Source: Gammaproteobacteria bacterium (GTDB taxonomy: Bacteria; Pseudomonadota; Gammaproteobacteria; S012-40). Taken from it: 36,716 bases of DNA. Under the pieces are notes generated by a model. That model searched no databases. It had not been told where the DNA came from and saw only the letters and a list, made by a program, of their open reading frames with translations. This document shows, piece by piece, positions 25,079 to 33,102 of the stretch; position 1 is the first letter of the stretch; each line of letters begins with the position of its first letter. A program made the position numbers and the translations under genes. The DNA lies in assembly GCA_919902765.1 (NCBI GenBank), contig CAKKRP010000042.1, positions 1 to 36,716 on the forward strand, written 5' to 3'.

Positions 25079-25138
25079 GCCCGCCTCCGACGCCGATTGT
25101 TAACGATGCGGTGTTGATACTAAGTGTAGAATATTTTA

Positions 25139-26920
25139 TCAGGCGCGTGGAATTTCTTTACATTCCACAAATATTCTGGCGTTACATTGTGCGCAAATTT
25201 GCTTGTCCAAGCGCTCACGCACGATGGTCGCAATCGCGATATTCTTGTGTTCGAAAATATTCTCACGCTTTATTTCGTCGGCGTACCCGCCATTATTCAA
25301 GGTTTGGCAAACACTGTCCTTGACGCTGACCAAATACAACCCACCGTTGTTGTTACGTCGTTGTATCGCTTCTTCGCTCAGCAACTCGGCCCCTGCGATG
25401 TCGATAAAGTTGATCGCGGAGGCCACCACCAATAAATGCCGTTGTTGCGGTTGCATCTGTTGATACTGCACTATAGATTCGCGCACATGCGCCACCGCGC
25501 CGAAAAATAATGAGCCGTCGATCTGCGCCATTTTCATCTGCGGACATTCCTGCAAATCGCTATTCGTCGAAAAGCGTCTTTTTGGCAACGCGGGGTCCGG
25601 CACACGCGGCGTAATGCGTGGCCGCGATGTGCGCGCCAAATACACCACCAACGATAACACCACACCCAATAAAATCGCAAACTCCAGCTCAAGAAACAAG
25701 GTCGATAAAAATGTCGTCGCCAATACCGCCGTTTCAGAATGACTGGTATTGATGATGCGTTTTATATGATGAAAATCGATCAAGCCCCATGCGACTAAAA
25801 ATAAAATCCCGGCCATCGCGGCATTCGGCAAATAGGCCGCCCACGGCGCCACCAGCAACACCACCACAATTAAAAATGCGCCCGCAAATACGGCCGCTAA
25901 CGGCGTACGTGCGCCGGCCTCATAATTCAAACCGCTACGATTGAACGATCCGGTGGCGACATAACCGGAAAAAAAACTGCCCGCGATGTTGGACAGACCT
26001 TGCCCGATAAATTCTTGATTGCCATCGATATGTTGACCGGCGCGCGAACCCAGCGAGCGCGCAATCGAAACCGCCTCGGTGAGCGCGAACAAGGTCGCGG
26101 CAAAGGCCGCAGGGGCCAGCATTTTCAACGTATCATACGAAAAGTCCGGGGCCGATAGCGGCGGTAAAGACGCCGGTAAAGCACCTACGGTTTTAATCCC
26201 CGTGGTGTCCACTCCAAATAAATTATCTAGCACCACCGCGACCAGGGTGCCGAACAAGATAGCGACTATCATGTACGGCACTTGTTTGAGGAATCGCTTG
26301 GCGGCAAGCCCGGCGACCATGGTCAACGCGCCCACCGTGACGACATACGGATTAATTAAATTGTAGTGGCTTATCAACGCCCATATGACTTCGTAAAAAT
26401 GCGCGCCATTCGGTACAGTGATGCCGAAAAAATGTTTGGCTTGATTGAATGCGATTAAGATCGCCGCGCCGGCGGTAAACCCGATCACAACGGAATGCGA
26501 AATAAAATTAACCAGCGTTCCCAAACGGGCAAGCCCCATCGCCAACTGGATCGCTCCCACCATCAAAGTGAGCGTCAGGGCCAGGCTTACATAGGCTTGC
26601 GATCCCGGTTCGGCAAAGGCTGACAATGCAGAAAAAAGCACGATGGAGGCGGCCGTCGTAGGCCCCGACACCAAGTGCCATGACGACCCGAACAAGGCCG
26701 CAATAATGGCCGGTATCATGCCTGCGTATAGGCCATATTCGGGCGGCATACCGGCAATAGTCGCGAAGGCCACACCCTGCGGCAAGACCACCACGGCACC
26801 GGTAATTCCGGCCCATAAATCCGCGCGCAAGGTTTGTTTATTTACGCGATGACGCCACTTGAGAAACGGAAAAAGTTTTACTTGCCATAATGGAATGACG
26901 TTGCGCGGCGAGGGTTGCAT
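25139..26920 (-). CDS. SulP-family anion transporter with STAS domain
   Basis: A 593-residue protein. The SulP membrane core (about 1-420) has LWAGITGAVVVLPQGVAFATIAGMPPEYGLYAG, LVSGPTTAASIVLFS, ALTEAVSIARSLGSRAGQHIDGNQEFIGQGLSNIAG and a STAS domain in the last about 130 residues. SulP proteins carry sulfate, bicarbonate or related anions. The C-terminal tail has a CxxC-x7-C pattern (C576, C579, C587), not usual for the family. The gene is monocistronic, with 60 bases to the GcvR-like gene downstream and a palindrome 54 bases upstream of the ATG. Confidence 0.93.
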   Translation of the reverse strand: MQPSPRNVIPLWQVKLFPFLKWRHRVNKQTLRADLWAGITGAVVVLPQGVAFATIAGMPPEYGLYAGMIPAIIAALFGSSWHLVSGPTTAASIVLFSALSAFAEPGSQAYVSLALTLTLMVGAIQLAMGLARLGTLVNFISHSVVIGFTAGAAILIAFNQAKHFFGITVPNGAHFYEVIWALISHYNLINPYVVTVGALTMVAGLAAKRFLKQVPYMIVAILFGTLVAVVLDNLFGVDTTGIKTVGALPASLPPLSAPDFSYDTLKMLAPAAFAATLFALTEAVSIARSLGSRAGQHIDGNQEFIGQGLSNIAGSFFSGYVATGSFNRSGLNYEAGARTPLAAVFAGAFLIVVVLLVAPWAAYLPNAAMAGILFLVAWGLIDFHHIKRIINTSHSETAVLATTFLSTLFLELEFAILLGVVLSLVVYLARTSRPRITPRVPDPALPKRRFSTNSDLQECPQMKMAQIDGSLFFGAVAHVRESIVQYQQMQPQQRHLLVVASAINFIDIAGAELLSEEAIQRRNNNGGLYLVSVKDSVCQTLNNGGYADEIKRENIFEHKNIAIATIVRERLDKQICAQCNARIFVECKEIPRA

Positions 26921-26973
26921 GATAAACCTTGAGTTGGAGTTGGGTTCCAGACATGACCAGCGTACCTTGCGTA

Positions 26974-27001
26974 TTGTATATTAGCGCCCTCTAAAATACA
27001 A
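26974..27001. promoter_or_regulatory. 11-base inverted repeat between the response-regulator and SulP genes
   Basis: TTGTATATTAG (26974-26984) and CTAAAATACAA (26991-27001) pair at 10 of 11 positions over a 6-base loop. It lies just past the stop (27010) of the response-regulator gene, and about 54 bases before the SulP start on the same strand. It could be a terminator without U-run or a SulP operator. Confidence 0.4.
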
Positions 27002-27009
27002 CGCCGCGC

Positions 27010-28149
27010 CTATTGGTGGGCGCTCAATACCGCTTGTAAACGCCGCTGGATGTCCGCTAACTGGGCGGATACCGCGAGGTCTTCACCGTACAGCGCGGAG
27101 GCCTGGTCGGCGGCCGCGCTGATGACTTTAGATAAACGCTCTTCCTGCATCTCCGACAAACCCAAACTCATATAAAGATCTTCAACTTTTTGCAGTAATG
27201 TTTGCATAATATGCGTATTTTTATGTTTTAAAGCGCGATAGAGTTCGTTGGTGTCGCCTATCGTTTTCTGAGTGTCGCGGATCACCCCTTCAAGGGCGAG
27301 GCGTTGTATTTTTATGGTTTCATCCATGTCCAGCGTGGCGACGCGCGCATCCGCGCCTTCGGCCAAGATCGCCACGTGGTCTTTTATGCGCCCATAAAAT
27401 TCTTTGTTGTCGATCGGCATGCTCTTGATCAAAATGCTCACGCGCCCATAGTTAAAAATGGTGCGCCCCTCAAAGTCGATGATGCGCCCGGTAGGACGTA
27501 ATTTGTCTATAAGTTCGGATTCCAACGGCTTGATAATGCCCGAGGTGCCGGTCTCGAAAAATCCTAATACGCCACAAATTTTTAACACCGCCGGTAACCG
27601 GTAGCTACGCATAGAGATCACAATGTGGCGCGCCACATCCGCGTAGCCATGGCTGATAAACATATTGCGCATAAACAATAAAACGGTGCCCAACTCCCCC
27701 ATATTGGCCATAATCTCGGTGGCCATGCCCTTGGCCATCGTGGCCTCTTGCGCCAATTGGGTCATCGACAAGCGCGCCGCCACCGCGCGGGTCACTTTGG
27801 CGGCCAATTCGGACCGTTCGAATGGCTTGGTTATGTAGTCGTCGCCGCCGACGCTGTAGCCATGCATGCGCTCATCCAGCGATTCCGCGCCGGACACAAA
27901 AATGACCGTGATGTCGCGTAGGCTGGGGTCCGCTTTAATGATTTTACATACTTCATAGCCGTTGCGCCCCGGCATATTGACATCCAACAGCACGACATCC
28001 GGCTTAAATGATTTAACGCCGTTCACAGCGGCCAGTCCATCGGCCACCGTCATCAGTTCGAATTCATTTTGTAGTGCAAGTTGAAATAATGCCATGCTCG
28101 ATGGTTCGTCATCGGCTACCAACACCTTGGCGCGCGCTGTCGTGTTCAT
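27010..28149 (-). CDS. Response regulator with receiver domain and unrecognised output region
   Basis: A 379-residue protein. The receiver domain (about 8-128) has acidic VADDE, phosphoacceptor Asp56 in VVLLDVNMPG, VSGAES and the Lys of YITKPF. The remaining about 250 residues are helix-rich and match no DNA-binding, GGDEF, EAL or HD-GYP output I can recognise. A middle section around SILIKSMPIDNKEFYGRIKDHVAILAEGADARV looks like a compact alpha/beta sensor fold, and the end is coiled coil (about 290-379). It lies 21 bases after an HPt gene on the same strand. The output may act by protein contact. No histidine kinase is nearby. Confidence 0.8.
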   Translation of the reverse strand: MNTTARAKVLVADDEPSSMALFQLALQNEFELMTVADGLAAVNGVKSFKPDVVLLDVNMPGRNGYEVCKIIKADPSLRDITVIFVSGAESLDERMHGYSVGGDDYITKPFERSELAAKVTRAVAARLSMTQLAQEATMAKGMATEIMANMGELGTVLLFMRNMFISHGYADVARHIVISMRSYRLPAVLKICGVLGFFETGTSGIIKPLESELIDKLRPTGRIIDFEGRTIFNYGRVSILIKSMPIDNKEFYGRIKDHVAILAEGADARVATLDMDETIKIQRLALEGVIRDTQKTIGDTNELYRALKHKNTHIMQTLLQKVEDLYMSLGLSEMQEERLSKVISAAADQASALYGEDLAVSAQLADIQRRLQAVLSAHQ

Positions 28150-28170
28150 ATAAAAACGAATCCCGCTACT

Positions 28171-28509
28171 CTATTTCGTGGCGCCTACATGACACTCGTC
28201 AGGTAAACATATGCGTTGATAATATTGATTGAGTTCGGCGACACGCTCGGCAACGGCCGGCCAATGCTCATGCGCGATCTCTTTTTCTATTTGATGACAA
28301 ACTTCACTCACCATGGGAAAGCCATACCCACCCCCCGAGCCCTTTAAGCGATGCACTTCATGCTGGAGCGATAACCACTGTTTTTGCGCCAAATATGCGT
28401 TGATATTCTGGATTAACGTCGGCAAACTCTGGGATATATAGCGCTGGAGTAACTGCGCGACATCGGCATCTTGGGCGGACAAGATGGAATGTATGGGCGT
28501 TATGTGCAT
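28171..28509 (-). CDS. Stand-alone HPt phosphotransfer protein
   Basis: A 112-residue helical protein with the HPt motif HRLKGSGGGYGFPMVSEVCHQIE; His53 is the predicted phosphorylated residue, with Lys and Gly after it as usual. Its length fits a single four-helix HPt domain. It is the first gene of a pair with the response regulator, so the two probably form an intermediate step of a phosphorelay whose kinase is elsewhere. The C-terminal tail has two Cys (CLPDECH). Confidence 0.85.
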   Translation of the reverse strand: MHITPIHSILSAQDADVAQLLQRYISQSLPTLIQNINAYLAQKQWLSLQHEVHRLKGSGGGYGFPMVSEVCHQIEKEIAHEHWPAVAERVAELNQYYQRICLPDECHVGATK

Positions 28510-28854
28510 ATATTATTCCTCAATTCAGTTCGTGCTTTAGGGAATCACCCTATATAACGACTGCGCGCCGCGCCGATGAACCACGAAAATCTAAGCCGTA
28601 TTTTTGTTCTGCAAATAACAACGTGCATTCCATACCAAACACTATGCCAACAAAGCCGCACCTGGTTGAGTCTTTTGGCCATGGGCGATGCCTATCATTA
28701 CGTCCATGGCCAAGGGCGCTCCTTACCCACTACCAAGCGAAAATCCGCCTTGGGGGCGGATCGTGCCTAATCCGCTATTATTTGCTACTGTATAACACCG
28801 GCCACTTGCGTTAGAATTCCATGCACGGAAAACTAAATTAATGTGGGAGATGTC
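28510..28854. other. Gene-poor leader region upstream of the porin
   Basis: No convincing gene. It holds a perfect 10-base inverted repeat (28675-28684/28704-28713), a second hairpin ATCCGCC/GGCGGAT around 28743-28761, and a possible -10 TATAAC (28791-28796) without a good -35. These are most likely porin regulatory sequences, and the 64-codon open frame here is judged chance. Confidence 0.4.
28675..28713. repeat. Perfect 10-base inverted repeat upstream of the porin
   Basis: TTGGCCATGG (28675-28684) and CCATGGCCAA (28704-28713) flank a 19-base centre. The centre-to-centre spacing is 29 bases, close to three helical turns, which suits a looping operator or an RNA hairpin. It lies about 140 bases before the porin ATG. 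Confidence 0.5.
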
Positions 28855-29898
28855 ATGATAGTTTACCCCCTGCGGTGGTGCGCCGCCCTCGTGTGCGCGT
28901 TATTGGCGGCGCCGACCCATGCCGTCGAGGTCAAAATTTACGGCAAAATCCATGTCTCCGGCGATGTCGTCGATTCCGGCCATGCGTCGGGCATGCACAC
29001 GGCCATTAGCAGCAATTCCAGCCAGATCGGGTTCACCGGCTCGGAGCTGCTGACCGAGTGGCTGATGGCGGTATGGCGTCTGGAAAGCGATATCGATGTC
29101 ACTGGCGAACGCGGTTGGCTGTTGCAACGCAATCGCTATATAGGCCTGGCCTCGGTCGGTGGCACGTTTATGGCGGGCTACCAGGACACGCCGTTCCGGC
29201 TCGCCGCCCAACGTTTTGATATCTATGGTGAAACCCTGGTCGATTACCGCACCGTTTTCGGCCATGCGACGAATACGCCCAGCGACGTGAATACCCGCAT
29301 CTCGCTGGATACCCGGGCGCGTAACAGCATCATGTATCAATCGCCCAAATGGGGCAATTTTCAAATGCGCCTGATGCAATCCGCCGGCGAGGACAAGAGC
29401 GAAGACGGCGGCGACGCCAATTATATTAGCAGCGCTTCGTTTAGCTACCAACCGGAACGCGTTTCCTTATCCCTGGCCTTTGAAACGCAGCAAAAATATT
29501 CGTCCAATGCGGCGCGCTTAGCGGGCGGGGTGCAAATCGGCGTGATGCGCCTCAACGCAATGTATGAAATCCTCGAAAGCGCCTTCACCGAGGGCGAACA
29601 ACGCCAGGCCTTTGGCGGCAATATCACCATCGGGTTGCCCGGCAATTTCAGCATCAATGCCGAAGGCGTGGGCGTGATCAATTATCGCGGCACCAAGCTG
29701 TCTGCGGCGTTAGCGGTGATCGGGCTGGGTTATCAACCCGCCAGAAGCACGCAAATCTACCTGCTCGCCACCCAAATTATCAATGACCAAGAGTCAAATT
29801 ATATGTTCGGCGCCACCGGCCATGAGGATCAATACAAGCTGGCCAAACTCGGCCAAGATCCGTTTGCCGTGTCGTTGGGCATAACACACAAATTTTAA
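28855..29898 (+). CDS. Gram-negative porin (porin_4-type outer membrane beta-barrel)
   Basis: From ATG 28855 (GGGAG seven bases upstream; GTG at 28843 rejected) the protein has 347 residues. The signal peptide ends THA (cleavage about residue 23), then the mature protein starts VEVKIYGKIHVSGD. It has alternating hydrophobic strands, the loop GYQDTPFRLAAQRFDIYGETLVDYR, NSIMYQSPKWGNFQMRL, and a final strand ending KF with the C-terminal Phe that outer-membrane beta-barrels use for assembly. It is probably a trimeric general porin. Confidence 0.9.
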   Translation: MIVYPLRWCAALVCALLAAPTHAVEVKIYGKIHVSGDVVDSGHASGMHTAISSNSSQIGFTGSELLTEWLMAVWRLESDIDVTGERGWLLQRNRYIGLASVGGTFMAGYQDTPFRLAAQRFDIYGETLVDYRTVFGHATNTPSDVNTRISLDTRARNSIMYQSPKWGNFQMRLMQSAGEDKSEDGGDANYISSASFSYQPERVSLSLAFETQQKYSSNAARLAGGVQIGVMRLNAMYEILESAFTEGEQRQAFGGNITIGLPGNFSINAEGVGVINYRGTKLSAALAVIGLGYQPARSTQIYLLATQIINDQESNYMFGATGHEDQYKLAKLGQDPFAVSLGITHKF

Positions 29899-29907
29899 CC
29901 CCACGCG

Positions 29908-29937
29908 CGCGTCGCCAGGCCGTCGCTTGGTGACGCG
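29908..29937 (+). terminator. Porin hairpin terminator without U-run
   Basis: CGCGTCGCCA (29908-29917) and TGGTGACGCG (29928-29937) pair across 10 positions, with one G.U, over a 10-base loop, 10 bases past the porin stop. There is no T-run, so it may be Rho-assisted or a 3' stabilising hairpin. The remaining intergenic bases to 30226 hold only the element at 30190. Confidence 0.45.
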
Positions 29938-30189
29938 GGCTTGCGGCCCCCCGACACTGCATTTATGCCCTTTGGGTACTACCACCGCGCGCCCCGAACG
30001 CCAACTGCATCACGATTTTTAATTCACAAATCCGCATTTTTTTCGCCCCAAAAACCCCGCGTAGTTCAAATTTATAAACATAATGCCAACCGCTACACAC
30101 TTTTATTTGTGTACGCATCGCGCCGTCAAAATGTCGTGATTCAGTTAACAAAACCTGTGCTCTACGCGTCGCAATTGATGGACGTAACA

Positions 30190-30216
30190 CAACTCAGATT
30201 GATAACGACTGAGTTG
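30190..30216 (+). promoter_or_regulatory. Hairpin overlapping the ribosome site of the small secreted protein gene
   Basis: CAACTCAG (30190-30197) and CTGAGTTG (30209-30216) are perfect complements over an 11-base loop, ending 10 bases before ATG 30227. The only plausible Shine-Dalgarno (GAGTTGAG) lies in the right arm, so folding could block translation initiation. Confidence 0.4.
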
Positions 30217-30226
30217 AGCACAAACA

Positions 30227-30607
30227 ATGAAAATTCGCGCGGCGTTGGTATTGATGATAAGCCTATCGGCCACCGTTATGTTTAGCCGCCCTGCGCTGGC
30301 GTGGACCGGTAGCGATAGCGCATTCGAGGCCGCCTATTTATTAACTCACGTCGCCGATTGGGGACAGACGCGCGATATCGCCGTGCGTTGTGAAAGCGGT
30401 CGTTATTTTGAAACGAATTTGGTAATGGGCCGCTGCCCGAATATCGCCTCCGTGAATACCTATTTTGTTTCGACCGCGTTGTTGCATATGGGGGCGTCTT
30501 ATTTGTTGCCCGCCCCATACCGTAGAATTTTTCAAACCGGCACCATCGGCATGCAAATCGGTTATATCAACAATAACGCGAATATCGGCTTGAACCTGCG
30601 CTTCTAA
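30227..30607 (+). CDS. Uncharacterised small secreted protein
   Basis: 126 residues with a signal peptide ending RPALA (cleavage about residue 25). The mature part reads WTGSDSAFEAAYLLTHVADWGQTRDIAVRCESG, then ETNLVMGRCPNIASVNTYF, HMGASYLLPAPYRRIFQTGTIG and ends in LNLRF. The order DWxQTxxIA, ExNxxxGxxP, YF, PxxYR and QxGTIG recalls small uncharacterised envelope proteins seen in proteobacteria, but I cannot name a family or function. The final Phe and amphipathic strands are compatible with outer-membrane association. There are two Cys in the mature chain. Confidence 0.7.
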   Translation: MKIRAALVLMISLSATVMFSRPALAWTGSDSAFEAAYLLTHVADWGQTRDIAVRCESGRYFETNLVMGRCPNIASVNTYFVSTALLHMGASYLLPAPYRRIFQTGTIGMQIGYINNNANIGLNLRF

Positions 30608-30624
30608 TCGAGTCCCATAGGCCC

Positions 30625-30645
30625 GGACACGGAAGTCCTTTTTTT
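30625..30645 (+). terminator. Weak intrinsic terminator after the small secreted protein gene
   Basis: GGAC (30625-30628) and GTCC (30635-30638) pair over a 6-base loop, followed by seven T residues. The stem is short, so efficiency is uncertain. Confidence 0.35.
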
Positions 30646-30656
30646 ACACCGTCGGC

Positions 30657-30685
30657 ACGACAAATCAGTCCCTCTAGGCTATACT
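30657..30685 (+). promoter_or_regulatory. slyD: Sigma70-type promoter for slyD
   Basis: ACGACA (30657-30662) lies 17 bases from TATACT (30680-30685). This gives about 65 bases of leader before ATG 30759. Confidence 0.5.
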
Positions 30686-30758
30686 AACCCCATTTCTGGG
30701 CGCTGGCGCTCTCCGCCGGACTGGTCTCCAATGCAAGAGGCACGTGTAAGGATCACTG

Positions 30759-31244
30759 ATGAAGATTACAAAAAATACCGTGGTGAGTTTTGAATACACC
30801 CTTAAAGATACACAGGGTCAACTCATAGACAGCTCGGTAGGGCAGGCACCGTTTGCCTATATCCAAGGCACGGGCAGCATCATCCCCGGTTTGGAGCGTG
30901 AAATGGAAGGCCGTAGCATGCAGGATTCGTTCAGCGCGGTCATCCCCCCGGAGCAAGCCTACGGGGTGCGCGACGAGGAACTGGTACAAGATGTTCCGCG
31001 CAGCTTATTTGAAACCGCCAGTGGTCAAATCGAGGTTGGGATGCAGTTTCAAACGCCTACCGAAGTCGGCTTCCAAACCGTTACCGTGGTGGCGGTCACC
31101 TCCGAGAATGTCCGCGTCGATGGCAATCACCCGTTGGCGGGTCAGACACTCGCTTTCGATGTAAAAATAGTCACAGTACGTGCCGCGACACCGGATGAAC
31201 TTGCGCACGGCCATGTCCATAGCCCCGGCGATCATCATCACTAG
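30759..31244 (+). CDS. slyD: FKBP-type peptidyl-prolyl isomerase SlyD
   Basis: 161 residues. The FKBP core has VVSFEYTLKDTQGQLIDSS, GTGSIIPGLEREMEG and the IF insert region with VQDVPRSLFETASGQIEVG. The tail is His-rich (HGHVHSPGDHHH), as in SlyD proteins that bind nickel. Roles known for the family are prolyl isomerisation, chaperoning and metal delivery. Confidence 0.93.
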   Translation: MKITKNTVVSFEYTLKDTQGQLIDSSVGQAPFAYIQGTGSIIPGLEREMEGRSMQDSFSAVIPPEQAYGVRDEELVQDVPRSLFETASGQIEVGMQFQTPTEVGFQTVTVVAVTSENVRVDGNHPLAGQTLAFDVKIVTVRAATPDELAHGHVHSPGDHHH

Positions 31245-31269
31245 TCCAGCGCGAGCTCGTCCCCAGATG

Positions 31270-31296
31270 CAGCGGTTGCGGGTGCGCGCACCGCTG
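31270..31296. terminator. Bidirectional hairpin between slyD and the convergent gene
   Basis: CAGCGGT (31270-31276) and ACCGCTG (31290-31296) are a perfect 7-base inverted repeat with a GC-rich 13-base centre. It directly abuts the minus-strand stop (31297-31299). Confidence 0.45.
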
Positions 31297-31710
31297 TCAA
31301 AACAAATCTTTTTCGCCACTGGGCTCCGCATCCTTTCCCGCCCCCAGGTGATATAAAGGGTCGTCCTTCAATTGACGGCGACGCGCCTCCATATCCACGC
31401 CCTCCAGACGCTCGCAAAATTTCCGCCAGCCGTCCAAAAATCGGCCGGCTGGCGTGTCCAGTAATTCTAAATACCAGGGCATGTCATCGACGGTCACCCA
31501 ATGCATGTCCAGGCAGCTCAACATCAATAATATTTCGTGCGCCACCGAACCTTCTTGTTCTTGATCGGCGTACTGCGCGTCCGGGTGATTGACATGGATA
31601 TCCGCCCATTCCAAGACCATCACCGCATTGACCTCGCCGCGTTGCCAGTGGCGCAAAATCTCGCGTATTGCCTGGCGTGTAATATGGGGTTCGATTTGCG
31701 GAGCGGCCAT
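31297..31710 (-). CDS. Uncharacterised acidic protein
   Basis: From ATG 31710 (GGGTG upstream; GTG at 31722 is an alternative) the product has 137 residues and no signal peptide or TM segment. It is Trp- and Asp-rich, with ITRQAIREILRHWQRGEV, MVLEWADIHVNH and LDTPAGRFLDGWRKFCERL, and a polar C-terminal tail. I recognise no family. It lies two bases after the CBS gene, so the two are likely co-translated and may act together. Confidence 0.7.
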   Translation of the reverse strand: MAAPQIEPHITRQAIREILRHWQRGEVNAVMVLEWADIHVNHPDAQYADQEQEGSVAHEILLMLSCLDMHWVTVDDMPWYLELLDTPAGRFLDGWRKFCERLEGVDMEARRRQLKDDPLYHLGAGKDAEPSGEKDLF

Positions 31711-31712
31711 GT

Positions 31713-32360
31713 TTACACCCACAACTCCAGCGGCATGTGGTGGACCAAGGTGCGCAGGATATCGCTACGCGTGATCATCCCGCACAACTGACCGGCGTCG
31801 TCTACGATAGGCATGGAGCCTATGCGTTGTTCCAATAAAATGCGGGCGATTTGCCGGATTTCAGTGTCGGGCGTGGCGGTCAGTACGCGCTTTTTATAGA
31901 GGCCTTCTAAACCCATCAAGGCCTCCGGGGCATCGGCACCAAAGGGCGGCACCCGTCCATGCGTGGCCGCATAACGCAACATATCGCGATCCGATAAGAT
32001 GCCGACTAAGTTGCCGTGTCGATCAAGCACCGGTAGGTGACGAAAACGTCGCTCACGAAACACCGCCCACGCGCTCAAGATGGTCGTCGTATCCGCCAGC
32101 GTTAGCACCGGCGTACTCATGATTTGCTGGGCGTGTATCGCCAGTTCCGGCATTTTCGCGGTTTGTTGCGCCGTTTGCGTATAAAGGCGCTGCGCCAGGC
32201 GTTGCTGGGTATGCGCTTGTCCGGGCTGACCGTCGTCTGCGTGCGTGGATAGCGGGTGTAGCGCGCCGATAGGCTCGGCATGCTCCACAATCCGCCCTTG
32301 GAACAATCTGTCCAAGATCACCGGGTCGCGTAGTCCAGGGCCATAAAGGGTGTAGGCCAT
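31713..32360 (-). CDS. CBS-domain pair protein
   Basis: A 215-residue soluble protein. It has a charged N-terminal segment (1-70, poorly ordered), then CBS1 (about 80-138) with IMSTPVLTLADTTTILSAWAVF and HLPVLDRHGNLVGILSDRDMLR, and CBS2 (about 150-215) with MPIVDDAGQLCGMITRSDILR. CBS pairs bind adenosine ligands and sense energy state or regulate partners. No transporter or enzyme domain is attached. The first of a pair with the unrecognised gene downstream. Confidence 0.85.
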   Translation of the reverse strand: MAYTLYGPGLRDPVILDRLFQGRIVEHAEPIGALHPLSTHADDGQPGQAHTQQRLAQRLYTQTAQQTAKMPELAIHAQQIMSTPVLTLADTTTILSAWAVFRERRFRHLPVLDRHGNLVGILSDRDMLRYAATHGRVPPFGADAPEALMGLEGLYKKRVLTATPDTEIRQIARILLEQRIGSMPIVDDAGQLCGMITRSDILRTLVHHMPLELWV

Positions 32361-32487
32361 GACGATATCCTAATGTTTTATGGTAGGGTTGGAGATCCCC
32401 CTCACGACCATACACTCTACAAACGCCGCAGTGGAATCCCATACTGTATTAGCGACGTGGCGGCACGGCGCTTGAGCCATTCCGCGC

Positions 32488-32922
32488 TTAACGCCGTAGC
32501 AGTAGGCCACGCACCCGTTCCAAATAAGCGGACTCATCGGGCAAGGCCTTGTGTTGCTGCGCCTCCCACAAGGTCTCTGCCAAACAGGCATGCATACGAT
32601 GCGCCGCGCTGTGCTCGTCCCCAACCTTGGCGACGACTTGTCGATACAGCGCCCGTAGGCCTGCCGGTCTGTCCATCGCCAACTGCTCACGCAGGGCGAG
32701 ATGTAATCCCATATGTAAAAATGGATTTTGCTCCCCGAACGGCGCGTTATAGTCGCGCCCAACCGCATCGACACCGCTGTTCAGCAGAGCATGATATTCG
32801 GGGTGTAATAAAATCACCTCCACGATCTGCGCCTCCAACGGCTCCAACGGCTGGGCGGCAAGGTGTTTCTGCCATGCCGCGACGTAATACCCGCGCAATT
32901 GATCCCGCTTCAGGTCAAACAT
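32488..32922 (-). CDS. DUF1841 family protein
   Basis: From ATG 32922 (GGAG five bases upstream; a longer start at 32973 lacks one) the product has 144 residues matching DUF1841: MFDLKRDQLRGYYVAAWQKHLAAQPLEPLEAQIVEVILLHPEYH, then GEQNPFLHMGLHLALREQL. The family is helical and uncharacterised, found mainly in beta- and gammaproteobacteria. The conserved HPEYH segment could be a functional site. Confidence 0.85.
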   Translation of the reverse strand: MFDLKRDQLRGYYVAAWQKHLAAQPLEPLEAQIVEVILLHPEYHALLNSGVDAVGRDYNAPFGEQNPFLHMGLHLALREQLAMDRPAGLRALYRQVVAKVGDEHSAAHRMHACLAETLWEAQQHKALPDESAYLERVRGLLLRR

Positions 32923-33102
32923 GTACGCTCCAAAAAAATACCCAAGAAGTTCGATATTTAGTTCCGTTAACACCTTGTCAACTATGCCATATTCCTCTAT
33001 CTTATTTTATACGCTAGCGTAGCCGCATTTTTTATATGTCAAATTATCATTGGGGACGTTCGACACTTTATGCGTACGCCCACTTTCAACAGGAGTCTAT
33101 GT

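Noticed and set aside
28576..28770. 64-codon plus-strand frame in the porin leader region
   Set aside because: No ribosome site, low-complexity unlike-protein composition and it contains the perfect inverted repeat.
28900..29451. 183-codon minus-strand frame opposite the porin
   Set aside because: Antisense to a well-supported porin and not protein-like.
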